A DNA stretch of 64,000 nucleotides, from NCBI RefSeq assembly GCF_041261445.1, contig NZ_JBGCCU010000003.1, positions 558,001 to 622,000 on the forward strand. The letters are read 5' to 3'. Position 1 is the stretch's first letter; each line of letters starts with the position of its first letter. Origin of the DNA: Catenulispora sp. EB89. Its GTDB lineage: Bacteria > Actinomycetota > Actinomycetes > Streptomycetales > Catenulisporaceae. The notes under the pieces are model-generated. The model saw only the letters and a program-made list of their open reading frames with translations, was not told the DNA's origin and did no database searches. Shown here piece by piece: positions 34,440 through 43,919 of this stretch. Both the position numbers and the translations under genes were made by a program.

Positions 34440-35807
34440 ATGAGGTTGTTCGATCCGGGGTTCGCTCCTGAGGAGGTGCTCGTCCACCCACGGCACCAGG
34501 CTGCGCAGCAGACTCTGGTCGCGTTGATTGAGGATTTGCGGGCGTGCGAGGGTCCCGCCGACGGCTTCGACTTCCAGCAGGAACTGCTCCAGCGAGTGCT
34601 GGCCGCCGATGCGAACCGTAACGCGTTTTCCCAGGCTGCAAAGCTTGTCCGCAAGGGCCGCAAGCCTCAGAGGGGCGCGCCCGAACCTGAGTCCGGCATG
34701 GACCCATCCGACTTGGGCACGTGGATCTTCGAGCGGGAGATGTGGGAGCGCATCGGCCGCCAGTACCGCTCGATCGGCGACGCGATGGCCTGGCGTGCGT
34801 TCGGCTTCGACCGTCGGGTCATTCTGGCCCTGTGCCGCAATGAACCGCCTGGGATTATGGCCGGCAAGGAGGGCCTGCGCGCTGAGCTCGAGCGGGTCGA
34901 GGCCGCGTGGGAAAGCGGATCGTTCGCGATCCTGCACGACCTGACCAACTGTCTGCGCATCGGGGATGTGACCGTCTTCGGGCCGGACGGACCGCCGGTC
35001 ACCGAAGAAATCAAGCTCAACCCCAAACGGCAGGGCCCTGCGCAGCTGCGCCGGATCCACGAGGCGCGAGAGGCGCTGTGGAACGGCGCGCCGCTGCCTG
35101 GCAACGACCCCCGGGAGAAGCTTTACGACTTGGCCCTCCCCTTCAAGACGCACCTAGACCTGCTACGCGAGGCCACCGAGAGGGCGGCCGTCGAAGGCAT
35201 CGCGACCGTCGTGGTGCCGGGCAATCGCGCCCTAGCCGTGGTGGACCATATGGGATGTCGGAACGCAGGGATCGCCGATGACGAGGGGTTCTCCGCCTTG
35301 TACGACGAGCGCTATGACCCGGTGTTGCGCGAGGCTGGGATCGCAGCGCGCCGCGAATTGAACATCAACGCGAACAGTATTGACGGCGTAGCGCGGGACC
35401 CGCTCCGCGCGCCCTGGGCGATCTACCCACTGCACCCGATCGTCTGTGCTCGGCTGATCGGGGATATCGCCGCGTTCGTGGTGGAGACCAGCGGCCCCGT
35501 GCTCGCCCAAGCGTTGCAGGCTTCAGGCGTGCCGGCCCGCTGGGTGCTGCCGCCAGGCCGCGGTGGCGAACTCGCACGCGGTGAGGTGGTCATGGAGATG
35601 ACCACCGTGACCCGCGTTCCGATTGGCGGCCGTGTGCTGGAGAACACCCGAATTCTTCAAATGCAACGCTCCGGCTTGGACCAGTACCTGATCGAGCTGG
35701 TCGACTCGGTTATCTGGATGGCTGGCGTCCGCCACCTGTTCGAGAACCGCGAGGTCTCGGGCCGCCCATGGACGCACTACCGCGACGAGAGCCAAGTATG
35801 GGTGTAG
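34440..35807 (+). CDS. PD-(D/E)XK-like nuclease-related protein, unknown
   Basis: A 455-aa soluble protein (466 aa if ATG 34407 is used; ATG 34440 has GAGGAC nine bases upstream). Residues around 170-195 (CLRIGDVTVF, then VTEEIKLNPKRQ) give Asp176 and Glu190-x-Lys192, a PD-(D/E)XK-like arrangement preceded by a helix and in a predicted strand-turn-strand. The rest is not recognised and has no membrane or repeat features. It is the last gene of the cassette and its stop lies within 10 bases of the other half of the broken integrase. Likely partner of the 817-aa protein, by position only. Confidence 0.65.
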   Translation: MRLFDPGFAPEEVLVHPRHQAAQQTLVALIEDLRACEGPADGFDFQQELLQRVLAADANRNAFSQAAKLVRKGRKPQRGAPEPESGMDPSDLGTWIFEREMWERIGRQYRSIGDAMAWRAFGFDRRVILALCRNEPPGIMAGKEGLRAELERVEAAWESGSFAILHDLTNCLRIGDVTVFGPDGPPVTEEIKLNPKRQGPAQLRRIHEAREALWNGAPLPGNDPREKLYDLALPFKTHLDLLREATERAAVEGIATVVVPGNRALAVVDHMGCRNAGIADDEGFSALYDERYDPVLREAGIAARRELNINANSIDGVARDPLRAPWAIYPLHPIVCARLIGDIAAFVVETSGPVLAQALQASGVPARWVLPPGRGGELARGEVVMEMTTVTRVPIGGRVLENTRILQMQRSGLDQYLIELVDSVIWMAGVRHLFENREVSGRPWTHYRDESQVWV

Positions 35808-35814
35808 GTCCGCT

Positions 35815-36020
35815 GGACATCGATCTGCGGTGACCCGGGCCTCCCAGCCCAGTTGGACCACCTGTTGGGACATCGTGATCCACCGGGCGGCAATGTCCAC
35901 GTCCACCCACCGTGGGACCACCACCTCACCCCGGCGCATCCCGGTTAACGCCATCAGCGACACATGTCTGGTGGCTCGCCGGAGCCAGACGCGGTGTCTT
36001 TGACAGATAGCGTTGTACAT
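35815..36020 (-). pseudogene. central fragment of a tyrosine integrase
   Basis: Minus-strand reading gives SLMALTGMRRGEVVVPRWVD then SQQVVQLGWEARVTA, the first part of an integrase catalytic domain with its active Arg. Homology fades after about 35815 and the N-terminal domain beyond 36020 is replaced by the CHAT gene. It is collinear with the C-terminal fragment at 30227-30560; about 40-60 residues between the two are missing. Confidence 0.8.
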
Positions 36021-39000
36021 GTGACCGTCGCCGGCAGCACCCCCACTGATCCGCGAGCATTCGTCGATGCAGCACTGCGTTTGGGGAGGCGTCCCGGCGC
36101 GATGTCGGATTTGAAGAATCTTGACAAGGTCATTGCATGGTTAGAGCCATCGGTCGGGCTGCTCTCGCGGTCCGATCGACCACGCCTTGAAGGACAGCTG
36201 TTGCTTGTTGCAGCCCTGCTGTGGCGTTATGAACAGTCGAACGACGAGTCATTCCTCGACCGGGCCATCAAGTTACTGGAGGGCTATGCGAGCGAATACC
36301 CTAGCCACGGGTATCGCCGTACGAAATACCTAGAAATGATGGCGTGGGCCAGCGTTCGAGCCGCCGAATCTTCCGACACCGTCGCGGCAGCGGAGAATGC
36401 GCTACACAATGCACGGCTGGCGGATCGTGAGGCATCCAACGATGCCACGATCTTGATGTGGCTCGGCATTGCTCTGGTGATGTGCTCCGAACGCACCGGA
36501 CGAACGCGGCTGCTCCACAAGGCCGTGGACGCGCACGAGCGGGCCGTTGCGCTGACTGACGCCGACGACCTCCTGCTGGCTTCGCGACAGTCGGTACTCG
36601 GCAACGCATTGACATTTCGGGCCGCCTTGCTGAGCGACACCTCCGACATGCAGCGCGCGATTCGCGCCCACAGAAAGGCGGTTGCTGCCGCACAGGAATC
36701 CGACCCCGGACTTGCTACGTTCCTGGGGAATCTGGGTAATGCTCTACTACAGGAGTACGACCTCCTCGGTGATCCGCAATCACTTGCCGAGGCGATCAGT
36801 GTGCAGCGCGAGGCGGTAGCATCCAGCCGATCAAAGCACGTCCAGCACGTCGTGCATCTGGAAGGGCTGGCCAACGCATTGTTGTACCAATACGAGCGCT
36901 TCGGCGATGAGGACGCCGTGGCAAAGTCGATCGCATTGCGACGCTGCATTCTGAAGCAGCTCGCCGAGGACCACCCGATGCGGGTCCGAGTCCAGTCGAA
37001 CCTAGCCGGGGTCCTGCTGCGACGCAGCGAGCGTAGCGAGGACACCGACAGTCTGAGCGAGGCCGAGCATTTGATCCGGCAGGTGCTGGAGAAGACCGAT
37101 CCCTCCAGCCCCCAGATGCCGAACCGCGCGAACATGCTCGGTGTGGTCCTCGGACGCCGTTGGCAAAGCGGCACCGGCACGCCGGCCGATCTTGACGAGT
37201 CGGTCACCCGGCTCCGCAAGGCGATCGACTCTGCGCCGGACGGCGCCGTCTTACTGCCGATGTTCCAGTCAAACTTGGCCGTGTTCCTGATTGACGTATT
37301 CGAGCGCCTACGGTCCGAAGACCGGGTGAAGGCCGAGAGGGCGTTGCTCGAGGCGGTCAACCTGCACCGGCAAGCTGTCCACGCGACTCCGCTGGGCCAC
37401 AGCGAACATGGTCGGCGGGTGGCCAACCTGGCGGTGGTGCTAACCGCCCGGGCTCAGTACGATCAAGACCCGCAGATCCTCGATGAAGCCGACGCCGTCT
37501 GCCAGCCGGTGCTGGACTTTCTCGCTGAGCACGACCCAGACCGGAGCCGGTGCCTAAGCGTGGCGGGCCAGATCAACCGTTGCCGCTACGAGCTGACCGG
37601 TGACCGGCAGGCCGGGCTCCGTGCGCGAGACTTCTACCGCCAGGCCGCCAACCAAGAGTCGGCGGCAGCTATCACCCGTATCCAGGCCGCGCGCAACGCC
37701 GGGATGCTAGGCGAGATGCTCAATGACAGCGCCGGGGCGTGCGAAGACCTGGGCTCGGCCGTCAAGCTGCTGGAGCGGGTAGTATCCCCCGCGCTGGGAC
37801 ACGGCGACCAAGAGCGGCTGTTGGCTGACTTGACGGGATTGCCGCGCGATGCCGCCGCACTGGCGATCGCAAGCGGGGACCTTCGCGAGGCCGTAGTGCT
37901 TCTTGAACAGGGTCGTGGTGTGCTTCTGGGCAGGATGGCCAATGCGCGCACCGCCTATGACGAACTGCGCGATCGGGAACCAGAGCTGGCCGAACGGTTG
38001 CGCAATGTGCAGAGTCGCCTGGATCAGGTGGCTGCGCCGGCACCGAGCGCCATGCTCGAGGGCAGCGTAGCTGCTGCCGCGGCGGGCTCGGCTCACAGCA
38101 GCGCCGACCAGCGCGCCGAACTCGCCGGCCGCTACCAACAACTTGTGGAGGAGATCCGCACGCAGCCAGGGTTCGATGGCTTCCTGCGCCTTCCTGGCTT
38201 CCAGCAACTTGTGCAGGCTGCTGCCGCTGGCCCAGTAGCGGTCGTCAACATCAGCGACTACCGGTGCGATGCCCTGGTGCTCACCGGCGACGACGTGCTG
38301 CATGTTCCGCTGCCACAGGTGAGCTCGCAGAACGTGCAGGAGCAGGCGACGGCGTTCCTGGAGGCGACCGATTCTGCGGACTCCGCTGCCGTCAACACGG
38401 TGATGGAGTGGACCTGGTACAACATCGCCGAGCCAGTACTGCAGGCCCTGGCGATGACCAGTTGTCCAGCCGCCGGTGCCGCCGTCCCACGCCTGTGGTG
38501 GTGCCCCACCGGGCTGGCGGCGTTCCTGCCGCTGCATGCTGCCGGGCACCACGACCGCGTGCCCGCCGACGGCACCGCCGGCAGCGTCCTGGACGCCGCC
38601 GCCTGCTCATACACCGGATCCGTACGATCCCTGATCCGCCTACGCCGCATCCAACCCGCGACGCCTGATGCCGGGGCGAAGATGCTGGTCGTCGCGATCG
38701 AATCCTCGCCTGAGTTCCCGACAGCATCTGCACTTTCGGGAGTGCAGCGCGACATCGAGGAGTTGTCCGCGCGCTTCACAGACCCCACCGTGTTAGCTGG
38801 CGCCGACGCCATCAGTGATGCCGTGCTCACCGAGCTTGCACAGCATCCCTACGTCCATTTCGCGTGCCACGGCGTGTCCGATCTCGACTCCCCGTTCGAC
38901 GGATTCCTGGTGCTATACGACGGCCGCCTGAATGCGCGGCGAATCGCGACTCAACACTTGCCCACCGCCCGGCTGGCATTCCTCGGCGCATGCGAGACGT

Positions 39001-39266
39001 TCCGCGGCGGCACCGCACTGCCCGACGAGTCGATCAGCCTGGCCGCAGTGCTGCAAACAGCTGGCTATGGCGACGTGGTAGCCACACAGTGGATGGTCAA
39101 CGAGCTGCTCACCGCCACAGTCGCCGGGAAATTCTATGATGCGGTGCTGCGCCCCGACTCCGACGGCACAGCTCACGCGCTTCGGGAAGCGATCCGTGCC
39201 GTACGCGCCGAAAGCGACGGCGTACCACCGGTGTACTGGGCACCCTTCATACACACGGGGCCGTAG
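35994..39266 (+). CDS. TPR-CHAT protein (caspase-like protease)
   Basis: A 1090-aa cytosolic protein. Residues ~40-640 are tetratricopeptide-like helical repeats with recurring LGNALL and YERFGDEDAVAKSI patterns. The last ~330 residues are a CHAT domain: His959 in HFACHGVSD and Cys1000 in LGACETFRGG form the caspase-like dyad, and PPVYWAPFIHTGP is the typical end. CHAT-TPR proteins act in bacterial defence or programmed death after a sensor triggers them. GTG 35994 (GGAG 9 bases upstream) is used; ATG 35964 is in frame, but that stretch is integrase relic, so the true start could be later. Lower codon bias than core genes. Confidence 0.85.
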   Translation: MSLTDSVVHVTVAGSTPTDPRAFVDAALRLGRRPGAMSDLKNLDKVIAWLEPSVGLLSRSDRPRLEGQLLLVAALLWRYEQSNDESFLDRAIKLLEGYASEYPSHGYRRTKYLEMMAWASVRAAESSDTVAAAENALHNARLADREASNDATILMWLGIALVMCSERTGRTRLLHKAVDAHERAVALTDADDLLLASRQSVLGNALTFRAALLSDTSDMQRAIRAHRKAVAAAQESDPGLATFLGNLGNALLQEYDLLGDPQSLAEAISVQREAVASSRSKHVQHVVHLEGLANALLYQYERFGDEDAVAKSIALRRCILKQLAEDHPMRVRVQSNLAGVLLRRSERSEDTDSLSEAEHLIRQVLEKTDPSSPQMPNRANMLGVVLGRRWQSGTGTPADLDESVTRLRKAIDSAPDGAVLLPMFQSNLAVFLIDVFERLRSEDRVKAERALLEAVNLHRQAVHATPLGHSEHGRRVANLAVVLTARAQYDQDPQILDEADAVCQPVLDFLAEHDPDRSRCLSVAGQINRCRYELTGDRQAGLRARDFYRQAANQESAAAITRIQAARNAGMLGEMLNDSAGACEDLGSAVKLLERVVSPALGHGDQERLLADLTGLPRDAAALAIASGDLREAVVLLEQGRGVLLGRMANARTAYDELRDREPELAERLRNVQSRLDQVAAPAPSAMLEGSVAAAAAGSAHSSADQRAELAGRYQQLVEEIRTQPGFDGFLRLPGFQQLVQAAAAGPVAVVNISDYRCDALVLTGDDVLHVPLPQVSSQNVQEQATAFLEATDSADSAAVNTVMEWTWYNIAEPVLQALAMTSCPAAGAAVPRLWWCPTGLAAFLPLHAAGHHDRVPADGTAGSVLDAAACSYTGSVRSLIRLRRIQPATPDAGAKMLVVAIESSPEFPTASALSGVQRDIEELSARFTDPTVLAGADAISDAVLTELAQHPYVHFACHGVSDLDSPFDGFLVLYDGRLNARRIATQHLPTARLAFLGACETFRGGTALPDESISLAAVLQTAGYGDVVATQWMVNELLTATVAGKFYDAVLRPDSDGTAHALREAIRAVRAESDGVPPVYWAPFIHTGP

Positions 39267-39439
39267 GCCGCAGCACCTGGCGCGAAGCGTGATGTGAGCG
39301 CAAGTTGCGACGCCACCGTTGCCAAAGCAGGTGCCACGACGGCACGTCCCCTGGGCTGACCCCCGAGTTGTAGACACCTTGATACTTAGGTCGAAGCTCG
39401 GCGTCCCATGCCACGCCGGGGGCGCCCACCTCGCCTAGA

Positions 39440-39889
39440 TCAGCTGTGCTCTTGCAGGAACCAGTTCTGGGTGTCCTTCTCGCGATCGAGCCTGGCGAGC
39501 ATGGCTGGGGGCGGGTAGGTGTCCGCCTGGGGGAGATCGACGGCGAGCCCGTCCTTGTCGCCGGGACCCAGCAGACGGGCGGGGACGGCGATGATGACGA
39601 AGTCCTCATCGGAGCCGGGCCGCAGGTCCCATCGCCTCGGTTCCATGCCGTAGACGAGCGGCGCGGCGACTCGAGGGTCGCCGGCGCACGACAAGTACAT
39701 CCGGAGGCCCTGGAACTCCGTCCAGATCGTGACGGTGCCATCGTCTTCGTTCCTGACCTGCCAGATCGGGGGCAGCAGGCTGCCACGGGAGACGATCACC
39801 GGGGATCCGGGGGCGGGGTCTCGGATGACCAAGGATCCGATGTGGTCTTGGTCTAGGAACCGGTAGGCGCCGTTGGACACCAGGGCCAT
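39440..39889 (-). CDS. small beta-rich protein, I66-type protease-inhibitor-like
   Basis: A 149-aa protein without signal peptide. Short repeated strands (GAYRFLDQ, PIWQVRNEDDGTVTIW, RRWDLRPG, NWFLQ) suggest a beta-trefoil. The pattern of G-x-Y near the N terminus, W-x-V, W-x-L-x-P and a C-terminal LPQADTYPP resembles fungal and bacterial I66 (clitocypin/macrocypin-type) cysteine/serine-protease inhibitors. The match is by pattern only. It lies directly convergent to the CHAT protease gene, where an inhibitor could act as an antidote; that link is inference. Confidence 0.45.
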   Translation of the reverse strand: MALVSNGAYRFLDQDHIGSLVIRDPAPGSPVIVSRGSLLPPIWQVRNEDDGTVTIWTEFQGLRMYLSCAGDPRVAAPLVYGMEPRRWDLRPGSDEDFVIIAVPARLLGPGDKDGLAVDLPQADTYPPPAMLARLDREKDTQNWFLQEHS

Positions 39890-39899
39890 GGAGGTACCT

Positions 39900-40372
39900 C
39901 ATTCTGCGGCAGGACGCCGCGGCAGCGGCGCGTTCGGCCGGGCGCCTACCCGCGCCGCGGCCGACAGAACCAGGATTTTGCTACGGTTCACCCTTCTCAG
40001 CGCCGCTCTCTCCGGTACCTAATGGCCACGCTCACGACATCGTCCGAGGACGGTCGGGCTCCCTCGCGAAGGGCACAGAGGCGTCCTTCAGTATCACGTC
40101 AACCCGCCGCAGCTCCGGTCCTCTGCTCGCAACCACTTGAAATACTCGCGGCAATGGTCCGACTTGTGGCGCGTCCGCGCCGACGCCGACACGCCACCGT
40201 GGAGAAGGTGCTGGCCGAAGCAGGGCATGCCTGGCAGCGCAGGGTTCGAGTCATCTCGCGGTCGGGGGCCTCGGCACGACCTTGGGGGCTTCGCTTGACG
40301 ATGGTCCGCCTCAAGGCCGTGCTGCCGGGAACGACGCTCAGCCTCCGAGATGCCGACGTGAGCCTGCCGTCT
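39900..40372. other. intergenic region, no confident gene
   Basis: Between the inhibitor-like gene and the Tad operon. A plus-strand frame from ATG 40022 and a short minus-strand frame (40099-40314) are Arg/Ala-rich and lack family features. No hairpin longer than about 8 bp was noted. Confidence 0.5.
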
Positions 40373-43123
40373 TTAAGGGCTCCCGGCCCGCTGGCTTGTC
40401 AGACGGTCGGCGAGTTCATAGAGGTCGCGGTCGGGCTCGTCGTCGAGCGCGGCGAGTCGTACCTCCAGGAGTCGAAGTGTCTTCCTCATCTCGGCGTGTC
40501 GGCCGAGGTGGGCCTGGACTTTCATGATCTTGGCGTAGAGCTCCTGGTTGCAGTCGGCGTCGGCGACTGCGCGTTCCAGTACGTGCAGGGCGAATTCGGG
40601 GCGGGCGTCGGCGGTGAGGTCGGCCAGGCGGGCGCAGGCGTCGCCGAAGCGGCGCGATTCGGCTTCGCGGTCGACGATCAGCCAGTCGGCGTGGATGCCG
40701 GTGGCGAGGTGTCCGCGGTAGGTGTCGATGGCGGCTTCGAGTGCTGTGGTGCGTTCGGCTTCGTCGCGGGTGCGGTTGGCGGTGTCGAGGTGCTTGGTGA
40801 AGCGGGCGAGGTCGGTGGTGATTTCGACGGGGTCGAGCAGGTAGCGGGCGCCGCGGTTGGTGATGTACATCGTCTTCGCCTCGCCGGTGGCGGTGCGGAT
40901 GCGGGTTCTCGCGTGGTAGACGGTGGAGCGGAAGGTTTCGGCGCTGCCGTTGTTGGTGCCGTCGGGGTTAATCCAAAGGGCGGCGATGATCTCATCGCGA
41001 GCGATGCCGTTGGGGTGCAGCGCGAGGAACGTCAGGATCGACGTCTCCTTGTTGTTCAGCACGACTTCACGGCCGTCGATGGTGACGGTGACCGGGCCCA
41101 GGACGTTGACGTGGACTCGCGGGAGCGGCGGAAGAGCCGTGGCCGCCGTGGCCTGCGTAGGGATGGTGGCAGGTTGCAGGGTCGACGCCTCATCAGGCGT
41201 GTCGGTGGCCGTGTCCAGGTCGGGTTCGACTTGCGCGAGTAGAGCCTGTGCTTCCGACGCTGAAAGAGAGAAGGCCTGCACGCCGTCGAGCTGTTCGTTC
41301 GTGCTGCGAGAGCGTTGATCGTGGTCGATCTCAGCTGTCGTCCCGGTATCCCACGGTCCCAGAAGGATCGCGTGCAGGTCCACGGTCCGGCCGACGTCCA
41401 GGATCGCGGCCAGGCGCGGGGTGATGGCCGGCGAGGGTGTTGCGATCAGGACGAGCGGCTCGAGTGTCTGCTCCGGGTAGAAGCGGCGCACGTCCGCGGC
41501 ACTGCGGACGCCGAGATCCGCCACGGTGCGGCGCCGGTCCTGGTACTCGGCTTCCAGCATGTCGACGGCGTCGTCCAGGTCGGTTGTGATCTCCAAGCGG
41601 GGAACGTGCGGGGGCTCGTTGGCCAGCAGAGTTGCGAGATCGGCCGAGGGAATGAGGACCCGCATGTGGTCCAGGCTCGCCAACGGCCCGCCGTTGGCGA
41701 GGATTCCGACCAGCAGCGCTCGGGCCGTGCTCAACGCGCCTGGGCCACTCAAGCCGAGGCCGGCATGGTCTCGCAGGACCAGTCCAATCTCGTGGTCGCC
41801 GTCCGTGCCGAACGAGAGCGAGCCCGGCGCGGTGAACTCGGCGTACGACGCGGGAATACTCGGCCCGGTCAGCCCCGATCTGGACCGTTCCTCCGAGGTG
41901 GTAACTGCCTGCTCCGGCAGCCGGAGGTCAGGGCGCTCAGGTCCGGGGTCGTCGAGCCCGGACAGGTATGGGTCGTCGTCTTCGGGGTCGAGGTCGCCGT
42001 CCTGGAAGTAGCCGAGAGCGGGCGGAGCCAGCGTCGCCAGATGGGCTCGCTCGATCTCGGCGACCGACTCCGGAACTGCTGGTTGGGGTGTGTCCAGCGG
42101 GATCGGCCAGCGTGCGGTGGTGCGGATCCGGCGACGTTTGCGGGCCAAGGCGATCGCTGCGGCGAGGGCGCCGGCGAGACTGACGCCCACCACTCCCCCG
42201 CCGGGAAGGTTTACGAACGATCGATCGCGATGTGCCCTCGGCCGTGCGATGACCTCGCGCACGTGAGTGTTCGCAACTGCTGCGCCGGTGCTGGGGACGG
42301 CCTGTGTACGGGAACTATTCGGCGCCGTCTGCACCGCGGACTCGCCGGCGGCGACGGTGCGCGGAGAAAGCGCGATGGAAGGCACAGCGGCATCGGTCGG
42401 TCGCGGAACCGTAGAAATGGGCGACGCGGCAGGAGCTTGGGCGGTGGCACTCGACGCGGGCATCTCCAGAGTCCAGCCGGGCAGAATCAGGTCGGGATCC
42501 GACAGCCGTTGCCCGTCCGCTTGGATGCGGGCACGGTTGGCGTTGTAGATCTCGCGCCAGCGCTCAGCGTCGCCGAGGTGTTGTGCGGCGATGCCCCAAA
42601 GCGTGTCGCCATCGACGACCGTGTACGTCGCGGACGACGTTGTCGCCGTCGGCTCGGCGGGGACGACCGGTACAGCGGAACTGGCAGCGGGCTTGGCCGG
42701 GGTGATGAAGCCAGTCTTGGCCGCCGCCGGGGTCCGAGATGTAAGCACCGATACGACCAGAGCGGCCAAAAGCACTGCCACCAGTGAAGCCGCAGGCCCC
42801 GCTTGCCGATCGCGAATCGCGGGCGCGGTCTGGCGTGCGACCGCGACGGCATCGGCGACTGCGCCCGGCACCTGGACGACGAGCTGTCGGACGAACGCCG
42901 CCCAGTAGCACCATCCGACGATCCCGAGGAGATCCAGGACGAAGCGTGCCCGGTCGATCCGCCATACATCCAGCCACGGCCCCACCTGGCTCAGCGACGT
43001 CGGCAGCGGTCGGGGGAAGGGGACGCCGAGCGCATCGGCGAGAAACCACGGGACCCCGCCGACGACTGCGACCAGGAGCGCCAGCGCGAGCAGTCCGCGA
43101 ACGACTCGGATCAGGGTTCTCAT
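40373..43123 (-). CDS. membrane-anchored LysM-BTAD regulator
   Basis: A 916-aa protein, last of the Tad operon. Two N-terminal membrane segments (about 8-33 and 63-82) and a third near 112-128 precede a LysM domain (166-220, YTVVDGDTLWGIAAQHLGD). A further membrane segment (GVVGVSLAGALAAAIALA) near 315 is followed by ~350 unassigned residues. The last ~220 residues are a winged helix plus bacterial transcriptional activator domain (VHVNVLGPVTVTIDGREVVL, then the helical BTAD repeats), as in SARP-type regulators. It may couple cell-wall binding to transcription. Start overlaps the TadG-like stop by four bases. Confidence 0.85.
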   Translation of the reverse strand: MRTLIRVVRGLLALALLVAVVGGVPWFLADALGVPFPRPLPTSLSQVGPWLDVWRIDRARFVLDLLGIVGWCYWAAFVRQLVVQVPGAVADAVAVARQTAPAIRDRQAGPAASLVAVLLAALVVSVLTSRTPAAAKTGFITPAKPAASSAVPVVPAEPTATTSSATYTVVDGDTLWGIAAQHLGDAERWREIYNANRARIQADGQRLSDPDLILPGWTLEMPASSATAQAPAASPISTVPRPTDAAVPSIALSPRTVAAGESAVQTAPNSSRTQAVPSTGAAVANTHVREVIARPRAHRDRSFVNLPGGGVVGVSLAGALAAAIALARKRRRIRTTARWPIPLDTPQPAVPESVAEIERAHLATLAPPALGYFQDGDLDPEDDDPYLSGLDDPGPERPDLRLPEQAVTTSEERSRSGLTGPSIPASYAEFTAPGSLSFGTDGDHEIGLVLRDHAGLGLSGPGALSTARALLVGILANGGPLASLDHMRVLIPSADLATLLANEPPHVPRLEITTDLDDAVDMLEAEYQDRRRTVADLGVRSAADVRRFYPEQTLEPLVLIATPSPAITPRLAAILDVGRTVDLHAILLGPWDTGTTAEIDHDQRSRSTNEQLDGVQAFSLSASEAQALLAQVEPDLDTATDTPDEASTLQPATIPTQATAATALPPLPRVHVNVLGPVTVTIDGREVVLNNKETSILTFLALHPNGIARDEIIAALWINPDGTNNGSAETFRSTVYHARTRIRTATGEAKTMYITNRGARYLLDPVEITTDLARFTKHLDTANRTRDEAERTTALEAAIDTYRGHLATGIHADWLIVDREAESRRFGDACARLADLTADARPEFALHVLERAVADADCNQELYAKIMKVQAHLGRHAEMRKTLRLLEVRLAALDDEPDRDLYELADRLTSQRAGSP

Positions 43124-43506
43124 GGTGTGCTCGCATCCGACGTGACTGGGTGTGCGGTCGCGCGGCCGGCAACGTGGATCACGTCCAGGCCGCCGACATT
43201 CAGCAGCTGGGTTCGGTAGCCGGCCCGCACGGTGACGGTCACCGCATCAGCGGAAGCCGTCACCGTGTACTGGTCGCCCGTCGCTGCGAGGTACTTCTCG
43301 GCCGCGGCGCGGGCCCGTAGCGGGTCCACGGCTGGCCGTCCTGTCTGGCGGTAGGCGATCACGTCCAGGGCATCGGCTCCCGCTCGGGCAGCTTCAGCCG
43401 CCTCGCCGAGAACCCGGTCCTTGGTGGAAAGCGCCGCGCCGCCGTCCAACACCAGACCGGATGCGAGGAGCAGGGATGGAACAAGGAGAACCGTCAGAAT
43501 GATCAT
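43120..43506 (-). CDS. TadE/TadG-like pseudopilin protein
   Basis: A 128-aa protein with one N-terminal membrane helix (MIILTVLLVPSLLLASGLVLDGG), then DRVLGEAAEAARAGADAL, the usual TadG-like start in which the helix is followed by an Ala-rich amphipathic segment. It likely helps assemble or anchor the fibre outside the membrane. Start and stop each overlap the neighbours by four bases. Confidence 0.8.
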   Translation of the reverse strand: MIILTVLLVPSLLLASGLVLDGGAALSTKDRVLGEAAEAARAGADALDVIAYRQTGRPAVDPLRARAAAEKYLAATGDQYTVTASADAVTVTVRAGYRTQLLNVGGLDVIHVAGRATAHPVTSDASTP

Positions 43507-43919
43507 GGTGTGCTCCGGAACGGATCCACTGGGCTCACTGACGAGGCGGTCAAGGTCTGGGTGCCAGGTAGTAACCCGGTGATGGCCTGCAGAGAGATGT
43601 GGCAGGAGATCGTGACCCGTACCACCCCACCGGGTTTGAACGAGGCGGTATCGACCTTCACGTCCCTCCGGGTGCAGGCGGCACTACTGGGGATGGTCGC
43701 GGCCGTCTGCTCGCCGACGGCTCGCGCCCGCGGAGAGGTTGTCGCTAGAGATGCGGCACGGGAGGCGGCGTGCGCCGCGGTGCTGACGTCGATATCGGCC
43801 ATGGCCAGCCGTCCGAGGAGTACGACGAACATCATCACCAGCAGCAGGAACGGCGCGATGAGCACCATTTCGACGAGGCTGGTTCCGGTGTCCGATCGCA
43901 GAGATCTCCGCTTCCTCAC
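43503..43919 (-). CDS. TadE-like pseudopilin protein
   Basis: A 138-aa protein beginning with basic residues and DTGTSLVEMVLIAPFLLLVM, where the Gly/Glu before the hydrophobic helix is the TadE signature for prepilin-type processing or insertion. HAASRAASLA follows. Two cysteines (CTRRDVK and ISCHIS) could form a disulfide outside the cell. Coupled to both neighbours by ATGA overlaps. Confidence 0.85.
   Translation of the reverse strand: MRKRRSLRSDTGTSLVEMVLIAPFLLLVMMFVVLLGRLAMADIDVSTAAHAASRAASLATTSPRARAVGEQTAATIPSSAACTRRDVKVDTASFKPGGVVRVTISCHISLQAITGLLPGTQTLTASSVSPVDPFRSTP

Noticed and set aside
40022-41242. A 406-codon plus-strand frame
   Set aside because: Its second half is antisense to the BTAD gene; the first 120 residues have no recognisable features.
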